Part shown: in pieces, positions 57,083 through 64,000 of the stretch
How positions within the stretch are numbered: position 1 is the first letter of the stretch
How the letters are laid out: each line of letters opens with the position of its first letter
NCBI RefSeq assembly: GCF_021474405.1
Contig: NZ_JAKEIO010000005.1
Span: 1 to 64,000, forward strand
DNA length: 64,000 bases
Reading direction: 5' to 3'
Source of the DNA: [Streptosporangium] indianense
GTDB lineage: Bacteria; Actinomycetota; Actinomycetes; Streptomycetales; Streptomycetaceae
Notes under the pieces: model-generated
What the model saw: the letters and a program-made list of their open reading frames with translations, nothing else
Databases searched by the model: none
What the model was told of the DNA's origin: nothing
Position numbers and translations under genes: made by a program

Positions 57083-57672
57083 GCAGGTCAGGCTGTCCGA
57101 CAGGAGCCCCTGACGTCCACCTGTTTCAGCGGAGACGTACGACCTTTTGGCCAGTTGTCACCGCTCGCACAGACCGTAGACCGACGCCGGATGTTTCACG
57201 TGAAACAGGTAAGAAGGTCAGATGTTCGACCGAGGCGCTGAACACGGCTTCCCCAGCTCCTGGTTGACGGGTGGGCGATCCGCGTCTTGCCCGCATTCGT
57301 GATGAGAGGAGGGGGGACTTGTGTGCACAGCGGTGGCCGGTAGGGTCGAGTCCGGTTCGCATCCGGGACGGGACGCCTCGTCCTGTTTGAGGCAGTGCAG
57401 GGCAATGCAGCCTAACGGGACGGAGAGATCGAAGACCCGTGTTTCCGGGTATACGCCGGAAGCGGCCACGCGGGTGGGAAGCTCGATGAGAGTCACTGCG
57501 GCCAATGTCACACTCTCGCCTTACTTGTCCGTACGGAGCCGGATGACGGGTTGAATGTGGCCGCATTGGCCGAGACAAGGATGGGAACGCAGACCGTCCA
57601 CGGGGGAAGCAGGCACATTCCGACTCCGGAAGTGCGCAGACCGACCGAAAGATGCTCGAGGCGAGGCACACC
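57083..57672. other. Long intergenic region with parS, no gene seen
   Basis: Nearly 600 bases between the GNAT gene (minus) and the flavohemoglobin gene (plus). It holds parS 14 (57192-57207) and an inverted repeat TGCGGCCA (57497) and TGGCCGCA (57558) close to the flavohemoglobin gene. ORFs here have poor codon bias and no ribosome site. Confidence 0.5.
57192..57207. other. parS site 14
   Basis: TGTTTCACGTGAAACA, the rightmost intact site in the window. Confidence 0.97.
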
Positions 57673-59130
57673 ATGGACGCTCCGACCACGACGTCGGCCG
57701 ACAACGGCACTTCTGGCGGCGGGGGCGACTGGTTCACACCTCGCAGTACCCCGGGCACCGGTGAGCCCGACCACGGACGTGAAACCCCCGACGCGATACC
57801 CACCCCCGCCGCTCCGCCCGCGTCACACGCTCAGCCCCCGGCCGCAGACCCCACTGCTGCCGCTTCGCCGGGCCCCGCACCGACGACGCTCACCCCGACG
57901 CCCTTCGCGTCCACCGTGGCTCCGCCCCGGACCGCCGCCGAACAGCCGGATCCCACCCAGGAGCAGGCCCCGGTGCCGCCGTCGGCAGAGGCCGCCACCG
58001 GCCCGGCCGGAACGGGCTCCCCGGACGCCCTCCTCATCCGCCGCACCATGGCCGAGGTCACGCCGGTCGCCGACAAGGTCACGTCGTACTTCTACGCCCT
58101 GCTCTTCGTGCGCCACCCCGACCTGCGCTCGCTGTTCCCGGCCGCGATGGACACCCAGCGGGACCGACTGCTCAGAGCGCTGCTCACGGCAGCCGAGCAC
58201 ATCGACAACAGGGACGTGCTCGTCGACTACCTGCAAAAACTCGGCAGGGGCCACCGCAAGTACGGGACGAGGCCCGAGCACTACCCGGCCGTCGGCGAGT
58301 GCCTGATCGGCGCGCTGAGCAAGTACGCGGCCGGAGTGTGGAACCCGGAGACGGAGGCGGCCTGGGTCCGGGCCTACACCACGATCTCCCAGGTCATGAT
58401 CGACGCAGCGGCCGCGGACGAACTGCGTGCACCGGCCTGGTGGTATGCCGAGATCGTCGCGCACGACCTGAGAACGCCGGACGTAGCGGTCGTCACCGTC
58501 CGCCCCGACCAGCCCTACCCCTTCCTCGCCGGGCAGTACACGAGCGTGGAGACGCCCTGGTGGCCCCGGATCTGGCGGCACTACTCCTTCGCCTCGGCGC
58601 CGCGGTCCGACGGGCTGCTGTCGTTCCACGTCAAGGCCGTCCCGGCCGGCTGGGTCTCCAATGCCCTGGTGCACCGTGCCCGGCCCGGCGACATCATCCG
58701 GCTCGGGCCGCCCGCGGGGTCCATGACCGTCGATCACACCACCGACAGCGGCCTGCTCTGCCTGGGCGGCGGCACGGGCATCGCACCCATCAAGGCCTTG
58801 GTGGAGGACGTCGCCGAGCACGGGGACCGCCGGTCGGTCGAGGTCTTCTACGGCGCCCGCACCGACCACGACCTGTACGACATCGACACCATGCTGCGGC
58901 TCCAGCAGACCCACCCGTGGCTCTCGGTCCGCGCGATCATCGACCAGCAGGCGCACGTGCAGCTGCCGGACGCCATCCGCACCTACGGGCCGTGGGACGA
59001 GTTCGACGCCTACCTCTCCGGGCCACCCGGGATGATCCGCAGTGGTGTGGACGTCCTGAGGGACGTCGGCGTCCCCTCGGAGCGCATACGCCACGACTCC
59101 GTCGAGGAACTGGTCGCGGCCGGAAGCTGA
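57673..59130 (+). CDS. Flavohemoglobin-like protein with long disordered N-terminus
   Basis: A 485-residue fusion of a globin domain and a ferredoxin-NADP reductase module, expected to detoxify nitric oxide. The first 115 residues are Pro/Ala/Thr-rich and disordered. The globin (about 120-240) has Tyr in SYFYALLF and the proximal His in LGRGHRKYG. The reductase has the FAD motif RHYSFAS and the NADP motif GGGTGIAP, ending with LSGPPGMIRSGVDVL. Typical flavohemoglobins have about 400 residues and no such leader. The ATG at 57673 follows GCGAGG; an ATG at 57652 is also possible. Confidence 0.9.
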   Translation: MDAPTTTSADNGTSGGGGDWFTPRSTPGTGEPDHGRETPDAIPTPAAPPASHAQPPAADPTAAASPGPAPTTLTPTPFASTVAPPRTAAEQPDPTQEQAPVPPSAEAATGPAGTGSPDALLIRRTMAEVTPVADKVTSYFYALLFVRHPDLRSLFPAAMDTQRDRLLRALLTAAEHIDNRDVLVDYLQKLGRGHRKYGTRPEHYPAVGECLIGALSKYAAGVWNPETEAAWVRAYTTISQVMIDAAAADELRAPAWWYAEIVAHDLRTPDVAVVTVRPDQPYPFLAGQYTSVETPWWPRIWRHYSFASAPRSDGLLSFHVKAVPAGWVSNALVHRARPGDIIRLGPPAGSMTVDHTTDSGLLCLGGGTGIAPIKALVEDVAEHGDRRSVEVFYGARTDHDLYDIDTMLRLQQTHPWLSVRAIIDQQAHVQLPDAIRTYGPWDEFDAYLSGPPGMIRSGVDVLRDVGVPSERIRHDSVEELVAAGS

Positions 59131-59139
59131 CCGGGCGTC

Positions 59140-59622
59140 TCAGCCCAGGTCGGGCGCATGCATCGCGAGTACGCCCTCGATGTTGCCGTCCAGGTAGTGC
59201 CGCAGCGACAGCGGCACGAGATGGACCGACGCGATCCCGACCCGGGTGAAGGGCACGCGCACGATCTCGTACTCGCCGACCGGCTCTTCCACCTCGGGGC
59301 CGTGGCGCAGGGAGGGGTCCATCGACTCCAGGCGGCAGACGAAGAAGTGCTGCACCTTCACACCCGTCGCGCCGCCGTCCTCCCCGATGTGCTCCATGGT
59401 GTCCACGAAGCAGGGCACCACATCGGTGATCTTCGCTCCGAGTTCCTCGTACACCTCGCGGTGCAAGGCGTCGACGACGGTCGGGTCGCTGGGCTCGACC
59501 CCGCCGCCGGGCGTGAGCCAGTAGGGATCCACTCCCGGCTTGGTGCGCTTGATCAGGATCAGGTCGGCACCGTCCAGCAGAACGGCGCGGGCGGTGCGCT
59601 TGACCACGGGTCGGACGGTCAT
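59140..59622 (-). CDS. NUDIX hydrolase
   Basis: A 160-residue pyrophosphatase. The Nudix box is GGGVEPSDPTVVDALHREVYEELGA (about residues 38-62), matching GX5EX7REUXEEXGU. The N-terminus RTARAVLLDGADLILIKRT is typical. The substrate is unknown. It converges on the flavohemoglobin gene. Confidence 0.93.
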   Translation of the reverse strand: MTVRPVVKRTARAVLLDGADLILIKRTKPGVDPYWLTPGGGVEPSDPTVVDALHREVYEELGAKITDVVPCFVDTMEHIGEDGGATGVKVQHFFVCRLESMDPSLRHGPEVEEPVGEYEIVRVPFTRVGIASVHLVPLSLRHYLDGNIEGVLAMHAPDLG

Positions 59623-59642
59623 GAGTGAAATGTGGCCCGGCT

Positions 59643-59658
59643 GGTTCCACGTGAAACA
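59643..59658. other. Degenerate parS-like site
   Basis: GGTTCCACGTGAAACA differs from the 16-bp parS at two positions, one of them inside the core. It lies just upstream of the NUDIX gene. Binding by ParB is uncertain. Confidence 0.4.
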
Positions 59659-59752
59659 TCGCGAAACGTCACCGGACGAGCTCCCAGAGTGAGACGGGTT
59701 CCTCAGCGCCCGCGCCCCACCTCAGGCAACCCGGCACACGACCCCGGACGCC

Positions 59753-60658
59753 TCAGCACCAGTCGGCCGAGGACCGCAGCAACCAGTCGTGCGCTCGCGC
59801 GATGTGAGGCATCGCGAGGGTCCCGGTCCGGACCACGAGGAAGTACGTGCGCAGCGGCGGCACCGGCGGCTCGTGCAGGGGGACGACGTCACCCCGCTCC
59901 AGCGCCGGCGCGCACAGATAACGGGGCAGCACCGCCAGACCGGCGCCCGCGACCGCGCAGGCCAGGACCGCGCGCAGGTCGGGGACGATCACCGTGCCCG
60001 GGGCGGCCGGCTGCGCGTCGAAGACGGAGGCCCAGTAGCGGGAGATGAAGGGCAGCGACTCGTGCACCTCCACCACCGGCACCTTCTCGAGGGCGGGTTC
60101 CGGCTCGTGATCGGGCTGCCCGGGACCGAGCTGTTCCGACCAGCGCGGGGCGGCGACCAGGACGTGCTCCTCGTCGCAGAGCGCAGTCGCCGTGAGCAGG
60201 GGGCCGCGCGGCTGGGCCGTGCTGATGGCCAGATCATGATGCCCGGCGGACAGCCCTTCCAGGGTTTCCTCGGCGGTTCCGAAGGAGACGCGCAAGGCGA
60301 AGCCCTGCCCGTCCTCGCGGGTCAGCTCCGTGAGGGCGGGCAGGGCTCGTTCGGCGGTGAATTCCGGCGGACCTGCGAGGTGCAGCGTCCGTAAGGAGGA
60401 GTCGTCGTCGAGGCCGGTCTCGGTGATCTCCACCAGGGCGTCGAGATGGGGTGCGGCCTTATGGGCGAGTTCGTCGCCGATGCTCGTCGGGGTCACGCCG
60501 CGGGCCTGCCGGAGGAACAGGGGGCGGCCCAGCTGCCGTTCCAGCGTCCGTATCTGGGAGGTGACAGCAGGCTGGGAAAGGCCGAGCAGAGCGGCGGCGC
60601 GAGTGAAGGAGCCGGCCCGGTGCACGGTCACGAAGGTCCGCAGCAAGGCCAGATCCAC
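59753..60658 (-). CDS. LysR family transcriptional regulator
   Basis: A 301-residue regulator from the GTG at 60658, chosen because GGGGAG stands eight bases upstream. The helix-turn-helix is DLALLRTFVTVHRAGSFTRAAALLGLSQPAVTSQIRTLERQLGRPLF. The effector-binding domain (90-300) follows. LysR proteins usually control a divergent gene, but the next gene to the right reads toward it. An AT-rich segment at 60710-60765 with CTCTGTC/GACAGAG repeats may be its binding site. Confidence 0.93.
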   Translation of the reverse strand: MDLALLRTFVTVHRAGSFTRAAALLGLSQPAVTSQIRTLERQLGRPLFLRQARGVTPTSIGDELAHKAAPHLDALVEITETGLDDDSSLRTLHLAGPPEFTAERALPALTELTREDGQGFALRVSFGTAEETLEGLSAGHHDLAISTAQPRGPLLTATALCDEEHVLVAAPRWSEQLGPGQPDHEPEPALEKVPVVEVHESLPFISRYWASVFDAQPAAPGTVIVPDLRAVLACAVAGAGLAVLPRYLCAPALERGDVVPLHEPPVPPLRTYFLVVRTGTLAMPHIARAHDWLLRSSADWC

Positions 60659-60807
60659 CGCGCACACTCCCCTCTCCGGCCACTGCTCCCCGGCCGCCGA
60701 CCGTGCTCAACTATAAATAAGTCGATAGGTCTCTGTCGCTACTGTGATTGGACACTGACAGAGAGTCAACTAGCCTTGGTCGCGCGGTTCTTGCGCGCGG
60801 AACCGGA

Positions 60808-60846
60808 GGACGGTCCGAGCCATGAGGGGGGAGGCTCGGACCGTCC
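60808..60846 (-). terminator. Terminator of the cystathionine gamma-lyase gene
   Basis: A 14-bp perfect stem GGACGGTCCGAGCC/GGCTCGGACCGTCC with an 11-base loop, ten bases after the stop. Confidence 0.85.
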
Positions 60847-60856
60847 GCGGGGGTGA

Positions 60857-62113
60857 TCAGGCGGCTGACGCGTCCAGCGCACGCAGCAGGTCCGCCACCA
60901 GGTCCTCGGGATCCTCGGCACCTACCGACAGGCGGACGAAGCCCTCCGGCACCGCGTCCCCACCCCAGCGGCCGCGCCGTTCGGCCGTGGACCGCACCCC
61001 GCCGAAGCTCGTCGCGTCGTCCACGAGACGCAGGGCGTCGAGGAAGCGGTCGGCACGCGCGCGTGTGGGCAGCGTGAACGACACGACACAGCCGAAGCGC
61101 CGCATCTGCCGTGCGGCGATCTCGTGGGAGGGGTCGTCGGGCAGTCCCGGGTAGCGCAGCCCCGTCACCTCGGGCCGCTCCCGCAGCGCCTTCGCGATCG
61201 CCAGGGCCGTCGCGTTCTGCCGGTCGACGCGCATCTGGAGGGTCGCGAGTGAACGGTGCGCGAGCCAGGCCTCCATGGGCCCGGGGATCGCACCGACGAT
61301 CTTTCGCCAGCGGCGCACGGCAGCCATGGCCTCGGCGTCCCGGCCGGCCACATAGCCCAGGAGGACATCGCCGTGGCCGGTGAGCTGCTTGGTGCCGCTG
61401 GCCACCGCGAAATCGGCGCCGAGCTCCAGCGGGCGCTGGCCGAGCGGTGTCGCGAGGGTGTTGTCGACGGCCACCAGAGCACCACGCGCGCGTGCCGCCT
61501 CGGTGAGCCGCCTGATGTCGCACACGTCGAGCCCGGGATTCGACGGGGACTCGATCCACAGCAGCCTCGCCCCGTCGAGCACGTCCAGCTGGGCGTCCCC
61601 GCCGGTCGGCGCCGTGCGCACCTCGATGCCGTACGCCTCCAGCTGGGCACGGACCTGCGGCAGCGCCTGGTAGCCGTCGTCCGGCAGGACGCACACGTCG
61701 CCGGTGCGCAGCTGGGAGAAGAGCACCGCCGAGATCGCCGCCATGCCCGAGGCGAAGACGAGCGTCTCGGCGTCCCCGCCCGGTGCCTCCAGCTCGCCGA
61801 TGGCGCGTTCCAGCAGCGTCCAGGTCGGGTTCTCGTCCCGGCCGTACGTGTAGGGGCCGGTCGGGTCGCCCGGGAGATGGAAGTGGGCGGCGAACACGGG
61901 GCCGGGCAGAGTGGGCTCGTGCTTGACCGGCTCGGGCAGCCCGGCCCGCACGGCGCGTGTGCCGTCACCGACACCCGTGACCGCCCGAGCCGCAGCGCCC
62001 GTCACCGCACCCGAGGTCTCCGCGCCGCCGCCCTTCACCTGGTCCGCGTCGGCCGTCGTCCGGACCGGGTCGCCCGTCGTTCCGCCCGCGTCACCCGTCG
62101 CGGAATCACTCAT
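60857..62113 (-). CDS. Cystathionine gamma-lyase/Cys-Met metabolism PLP enzyme
   Basis: A 418-residue PLP enzyme that splits or forms cystathionine. The PLP lysine lies in ASGTKQLTGHGDVLLG (about residue 245), the preceding motif is IESPSNPGLDVCDI, and SMxFxxG-like FASGMAAISAVLFSQL starts the cofactor pocket. The N-terminal 60 residues are low-complexity and not part of the family, but the start at 62113 overlaps the ptpA stop by four bases (ATGA), which supports it. Which reaction it catalyses cannot be fixed from motifs alone. Confidence 0.92.
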   Translation of the reverse strand: MSDSATGDAGGTTGDPVRTTADADQVKGGGAETSGAVTGAAARAVTGVGDGTRAVRAGLPEPVKHEPTLPGPVFAAHFHLPGDPTGPYTYGRDENPTWTLLERAIGELEAPGGDAETLVFASGMAAISAVLFSQLRTGDVCVLPDDGYQALPQVRAQLEAYGIEVRTAPTGGDAQLDVLDGARLLWIESPSNPGLDVCDIRRLTEAARARGALVAVDNTLATPLGQRPLELGADFAVASGTKQLTGHGDVLLGYVAGRDAEAMAAVRRWRKIVGAIPGPMEAWLAHRSLATLQMRVDRQNATALAIAKALRERPEVTGLRYPGLPDDPSHEIAARQMRRFGCVVSFTLPTRARADRFLDALRLVDDATSFGGVRSTAERRGRWGGDAVPEGFVRLSVGAEDPEDLVADLLRALDASAA

Positions 62114-62601
62114 GCCGCCTGTCCCTCCACGTGCTCGCGTACTGCGGCGAGCAGACCGGTGCTCGCCGCCTCCACCATCTCAAGGCACTCCTCGAAGCCG
62201 TCCATCCCCCCGTAGTAGGGGTCCGGTACGTCGAGGTCGTCGCCGGCGGCGGGATCGTACGAGCGGAGCAGCCGCACCTTTCCGGCGTCCTGCTCCGTGG
62301 GAGCGAGGCGGCGCAGGGCCCCGAGGTGGCCGGAGTCGAGGGCGATCACGAGGTCGAGGCGGGAGAACCAGGACGGCTGGAACTGCCGGGCCGTGTGGCC
62401 CCCCGGGTATCCGTTGTCCTCCAGGACGGCCACGGTGCGCGGGTCGGCGCCGTCGCCCTCGTGCCAGCCGCCCGTGCCGGCGCTGTCGACCTCCACCAGC
62501 TCGTCGAGACCGGCCTCCGCCACCCGCGCGCGGAAGACGATCTCGGCCATCGGCGAGCGGCAGATGTTGCCCGTGCAGACGAAGCAGACCCGGTACGTCA
62601 T
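62110..62601 (-). CDS. ptpA: Low-molecular-weight protein tyrosine phosphatase
   Basis: A 163-residue phosphatase. The catalytic P-loop VCTGNICRS (CX5R) is at residues 8-16 and the acid Asp is in DVPDPYYGG (about 127). PtpA of S. coelicolor, in the same neighbourhood, influences secondary metabolism. The gene is coupled to the cystathionine gamma-lyase gene by a four-base overlap and follows the holin-like gene by six bases. Confidence 0.95.
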   Translation of the reverse strand: MTYRVCFVCTGNICRSPMAEIVFRARVAEAGLDELVEVDSAGTGGWHEGDGADPRTVAVLEDNGYPGGHTARQFQPSWFSRLDLVIALDSGHLGALRRLAPTEQDAGKVRLLRSYDPAAGDDLDVPDPYYGGMDGFEECLEMVEAASTGLLAAVREHVEGQAA

Positions 62602-62607
62602 GTCCGC

Positions 62608-62985
62608 TCAGTCCCCGTCGGGCAGGATGACGTGCAGGGCCCAGGAGACGACCGAGATGATCAGGCCTCCGACGACGGCCGTCCAGAAGCCCTCCACGTG
62701 GAAGCTCAGGTCGAGCTTGTCCGCCAGCCACGAGGTGAGCAGCAGCATCAACGCGTTGACGACCAGCGTGAACAGGCCGAGGGTCAGTATCAGCAGCGGC
62801 AGGCTGAGCAGCTTGACCACCGGCTTGACCAGGAAGTTCACCAGGCCGAAGAGCAGCGCCACGATGATCAGGGTGGCGAACTCCTTGCCGGTGCTGTCAC
62901 CGGTCAGGGTGATCTTGTCCAGCAGCCACACGGCGACCGCCAGGGCGCCCGCGTTGGCGATCGTCTTGACTAGGAAATTCATCAT
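62608..62985 (-). CDS. Phage-holin-like family small membrane protein
   Basis: A 125-residue protein with four hydrophobic helices: FLVKTIANAGALAVAVWLL, ATLIIVALLFGLVNFLV, LLILTLGLFTLVVNALMLLL and TAVVGGLIISVVSWALHVIL. It contains the family motif NFLVKPVVKLLSLP. The family is called phage holin family IV or YvlD-like, but is found in ordinary chromosomes and is not evidence for a prophage. No ribosome site is apparent before 62985 (ATGATG), so translation may be leaderless. It leads the ptpA unit. Confidence 0.88.
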   Translation of the reverse strand: MMNFLVKTIANAGALAVAVWLLDKITLTGDSTGKEFATLIIVALLFGLVNFLVKPVVKLLSLPLLILTLGLFTLVVNALMLLLTSWLADKLDLSFHVEGFWTAVVGGLIISVVSWALHVILPDGD

Positions 62986-63045
62986 GTGTCTGATCGTGGC
63001 AGACCTGATCGGACACGGGCACGAGAGGCAGGGGCGGACAAGGCG

Positions 63046-63363
63046 ATGAAGGCATTCCGGCTGGATGAACTGGAGGCGGAGCGCGCCGCCAACGACGGCG
63101 CCTACCTGCAGTTTCTACGGGAACGGAACATGTCGGTCGGCCTGTACGCCCTTGACGCGGGCGAGCAGGATCCACAGAAGCCGCACCATCAGGACGAGGT
63201 CTACTTCATTGTGAGCGGCCGTGCCTCGATCACCGTCGGCCTGGAGACGACCCAGGTGGCACGCGGCAGCGTGGTCTACGTGCCGGCGGGCGTCGCCCAC
63301 AAGTTCCACCACATCACCGAGGACCTGCGGGTGATGGTGGTCTTCTCTCCGCCCGAGGGGTGA
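63046..63363 (+). CDS. Cupin domain protein
   Basis: A 105-residue protein from the ATG at 63046. The two cupin motifs are visible: KPHHQDEVYFIVSGRASITV (metal His-His and Glu) and GSVVYVPAGVAHKFHHI (final His). The fold is a single beta-barrel. Enzyme or binding role unknown. It diverges from the holin-like gene with 60 bases between. Confidence 0.9.
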   Translation: MKAFRLDELEAERAANDGAYLQFLRERNMSVGLYALDAGEQDPQKPHHQDEVYFIVSGRASITVGLETTQVARGSVVYVPAGVAHKFHHITEDLRVMVVFSPPEG

Positions 63364-63526
63364 CGAAGCGCCTCGGGGTTCCCTAGGGGTTCGGTCAGGG
63401 GCAGACAAGGGCTGCGGGGCGCCCGTCGCACCCCTCACGGACCTAGCATCGAGTGCAGGACATCAGAGATCGGCAGGACCGACAGGACCCGGCACTCGAA
63501 CGGGCGGAGAGGTAAGGACGAGGGCG

Positions 63527-63739
63527 ATGCGAGAGATCTTCACGGGACTGCCGTGGTGGGTGAAGTGGATCGCGGTGCCGGTCATCGCCCTGGTCGTGTT
63601 CGGCGGGCTGATCGCCAGCGTGGTCGGCTTCGTCATCGGACTGCTCTTCAAGGTGCTGGTCTTCGTGGCACTGGTCGGCGGGCTGGTCTACGTCGTACGC
63701 AAGTTCACGTCGAGCTCCTCGTCGCGCAGCGACTGGTGA
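63527..63739 (+). CDS. DUF5326 family small membrane protein
   Basis: A 70-residue protein with an amphipathic start (REIFTGLPWWVKWIAVPV) and two hydrophobic helices (VIALVVFGGLIASVVGFVIGL and LVFVALVGGLVYVV). A Ser-rich tail ends in Asp-Trp. It matches the DUF5326 family of streptomycetes. Function unknown. Confidence 0.85.
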   Translation: MREIFTGLPWWVKWIAVPVIALVVFGGLIASVVGFVIGLLFKVLVFVALVGGLVYVVRKFTSSSSSRSDW

Positions 63740-63788
63740 GACCGGTGGGAAGCCGGTGGGGGTAGCGGGTAACTTCTGCCATCACCGG

Positions 63789-63809
63789 TTCCCTCGGGCG
63801 AGGGAAGTT
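63789..63809 (+). terminator. Terminator after the DUF5326 gene
   Basis: Stem TTCCCTCG/CGAGGGAA with a tiny loop, followed by GTTT, 50 bases after the stop. Confidence 0.6.
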
Positions 63810-63945
63810 TCCCGGCGGGGTGGTCTGCCCGCGGTGGCAGGCGAATAGAGTCCGGAACTCGACGCGGGGACCTCCCCGCGAGCGGCATTCACCCCCACCC
63901 GTGTCCCCCCGCACGGTGTGCCCCCTCGCGTTTCGGGAGAGCCCC

Positions 63946-64000
63946 TTGGTCCCGGCTGACACCGCACCTGTTCACCTGCGCACCGTCCCCGCGCAACCCC
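63946..64000 (+). CDS. Possible start of a gene running off the window
   Basis: A TTG at 63946 follows GGGAGAG with four bases between and opens a frame (VPADTAPVHLRTVPAQP) with no stop before the window ends. Too little is seen to identify it. In S. coelicolor ssgR lies near here, but the visible residues do not confirm that. Confidence 0.25.
   Translation, partial: MVPADTAPVHLRTVPAQP

Noticed and set aside
20125..57405. Many short frames starting MFHVK or ending CFT
   Set aside because: These are translations of the parS palindrome in its non-VSRET frames. They start at GTG codons inside parS with no ribosome site.
62608..62985. Holin-like protein as evidence for a prophage
   Set aside because: The family is widespread in normal chromosomes, no other phage genes are near, and base composition does not change.

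Overview
This window looks like the replication-origin region of a Streptomyces chromosome (or a very close relative). The evidence is high G+C coding DNA with G/C in third codon positions, many GTG starts, a cluster of 19 DnaA boxes between dnaA and dnaN, and many copies of the parS palindrome. The gene order (gyrA-gyrB-DciA/DUF721-recF-gnd-dnaN-oriC-dnaA-rpmH-rnpA-yidD-yidC-jag-rsmG-parA-parB) matches the known Streptomyces arrangement, with a 6-phosphogluconate dehydrogenase gene between dnaN and recF. Names were assigned from motifs and remembered family knowledge; no database search was run.

Left arm (1-13052). The window opens with the end of a membrane protein gene. Next come a secreted, membrane-anchored protein, a 42-residue DLW-39-type peptide, a small exported protein and tRNA-Ile(GAU). 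A minus-strand block follows, reading away from the origin: dnaN, gnd, recF, DUF721, gyrB, gyrA and a DUF3566 membrane protein. oriC occupies 13053-13956.

Right arm (13957-26700). dnaA reads leftward. Divergent from it is rpmH-rnpA-yidD-yidC-jag-rsmG (ribosomal protein, RNase P, membrane insertion, 16S methylation), then parAB. A GNAT gene follows. The minus-strand sigM/anti-sigma/trxB/trxA block carries a textbook SigR promoter in front of trxB.

Cell-envelope block (26700-46400). It holds a pseudokinase, MurJ, a DUF6049 protein, CCA-adding enzyme, an LppU/SCO3897-type protein, an MFS transporter, inositol-1-phosphate synthase, a PadR regulator, a bifunctional PBP, a GT87-type mannosyltransferase, an alanine-racemase-like protein and FemX. 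Together they point to peptidoglycan and phosphatidylinositol metabolism.

Translation and replication block (46600-51821). rpsF-ssb-rpsR-rplI is followed by a MATE exporter and dnaB. The dnaB upstream region contains an unexpected group of DnaA-box-like sequences.

Distal accessory part (51895-64000). It holds a serine hydrolase, GNATs, a MarR/MFS divergent pair with an HbpS-like heme protein, a flavohemoglobin with a long disordered N-terminus, NUDIX, LysR, cystathionine gamma-lyase, low-molecular-weight phosphatase, a small holin-like membrane protein, cupin and DUF5326 genes.

The most striking non-genic signal is the set of 14 intact parS sites, all to the right of position 20,000. Two sit at the exact centre of long perfect palindromes that look like bidirectional terminators. 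Three lie inside coding sequence, always in the frame that encodes Val-Ser-Arg-Glu-Thr. Paired or clustered DnaA boxes also occur outside oriC, in front of dnaA, gnd, parA and dnaB. I found no CRISPR array, insertion sequence, prophage or rRNA.
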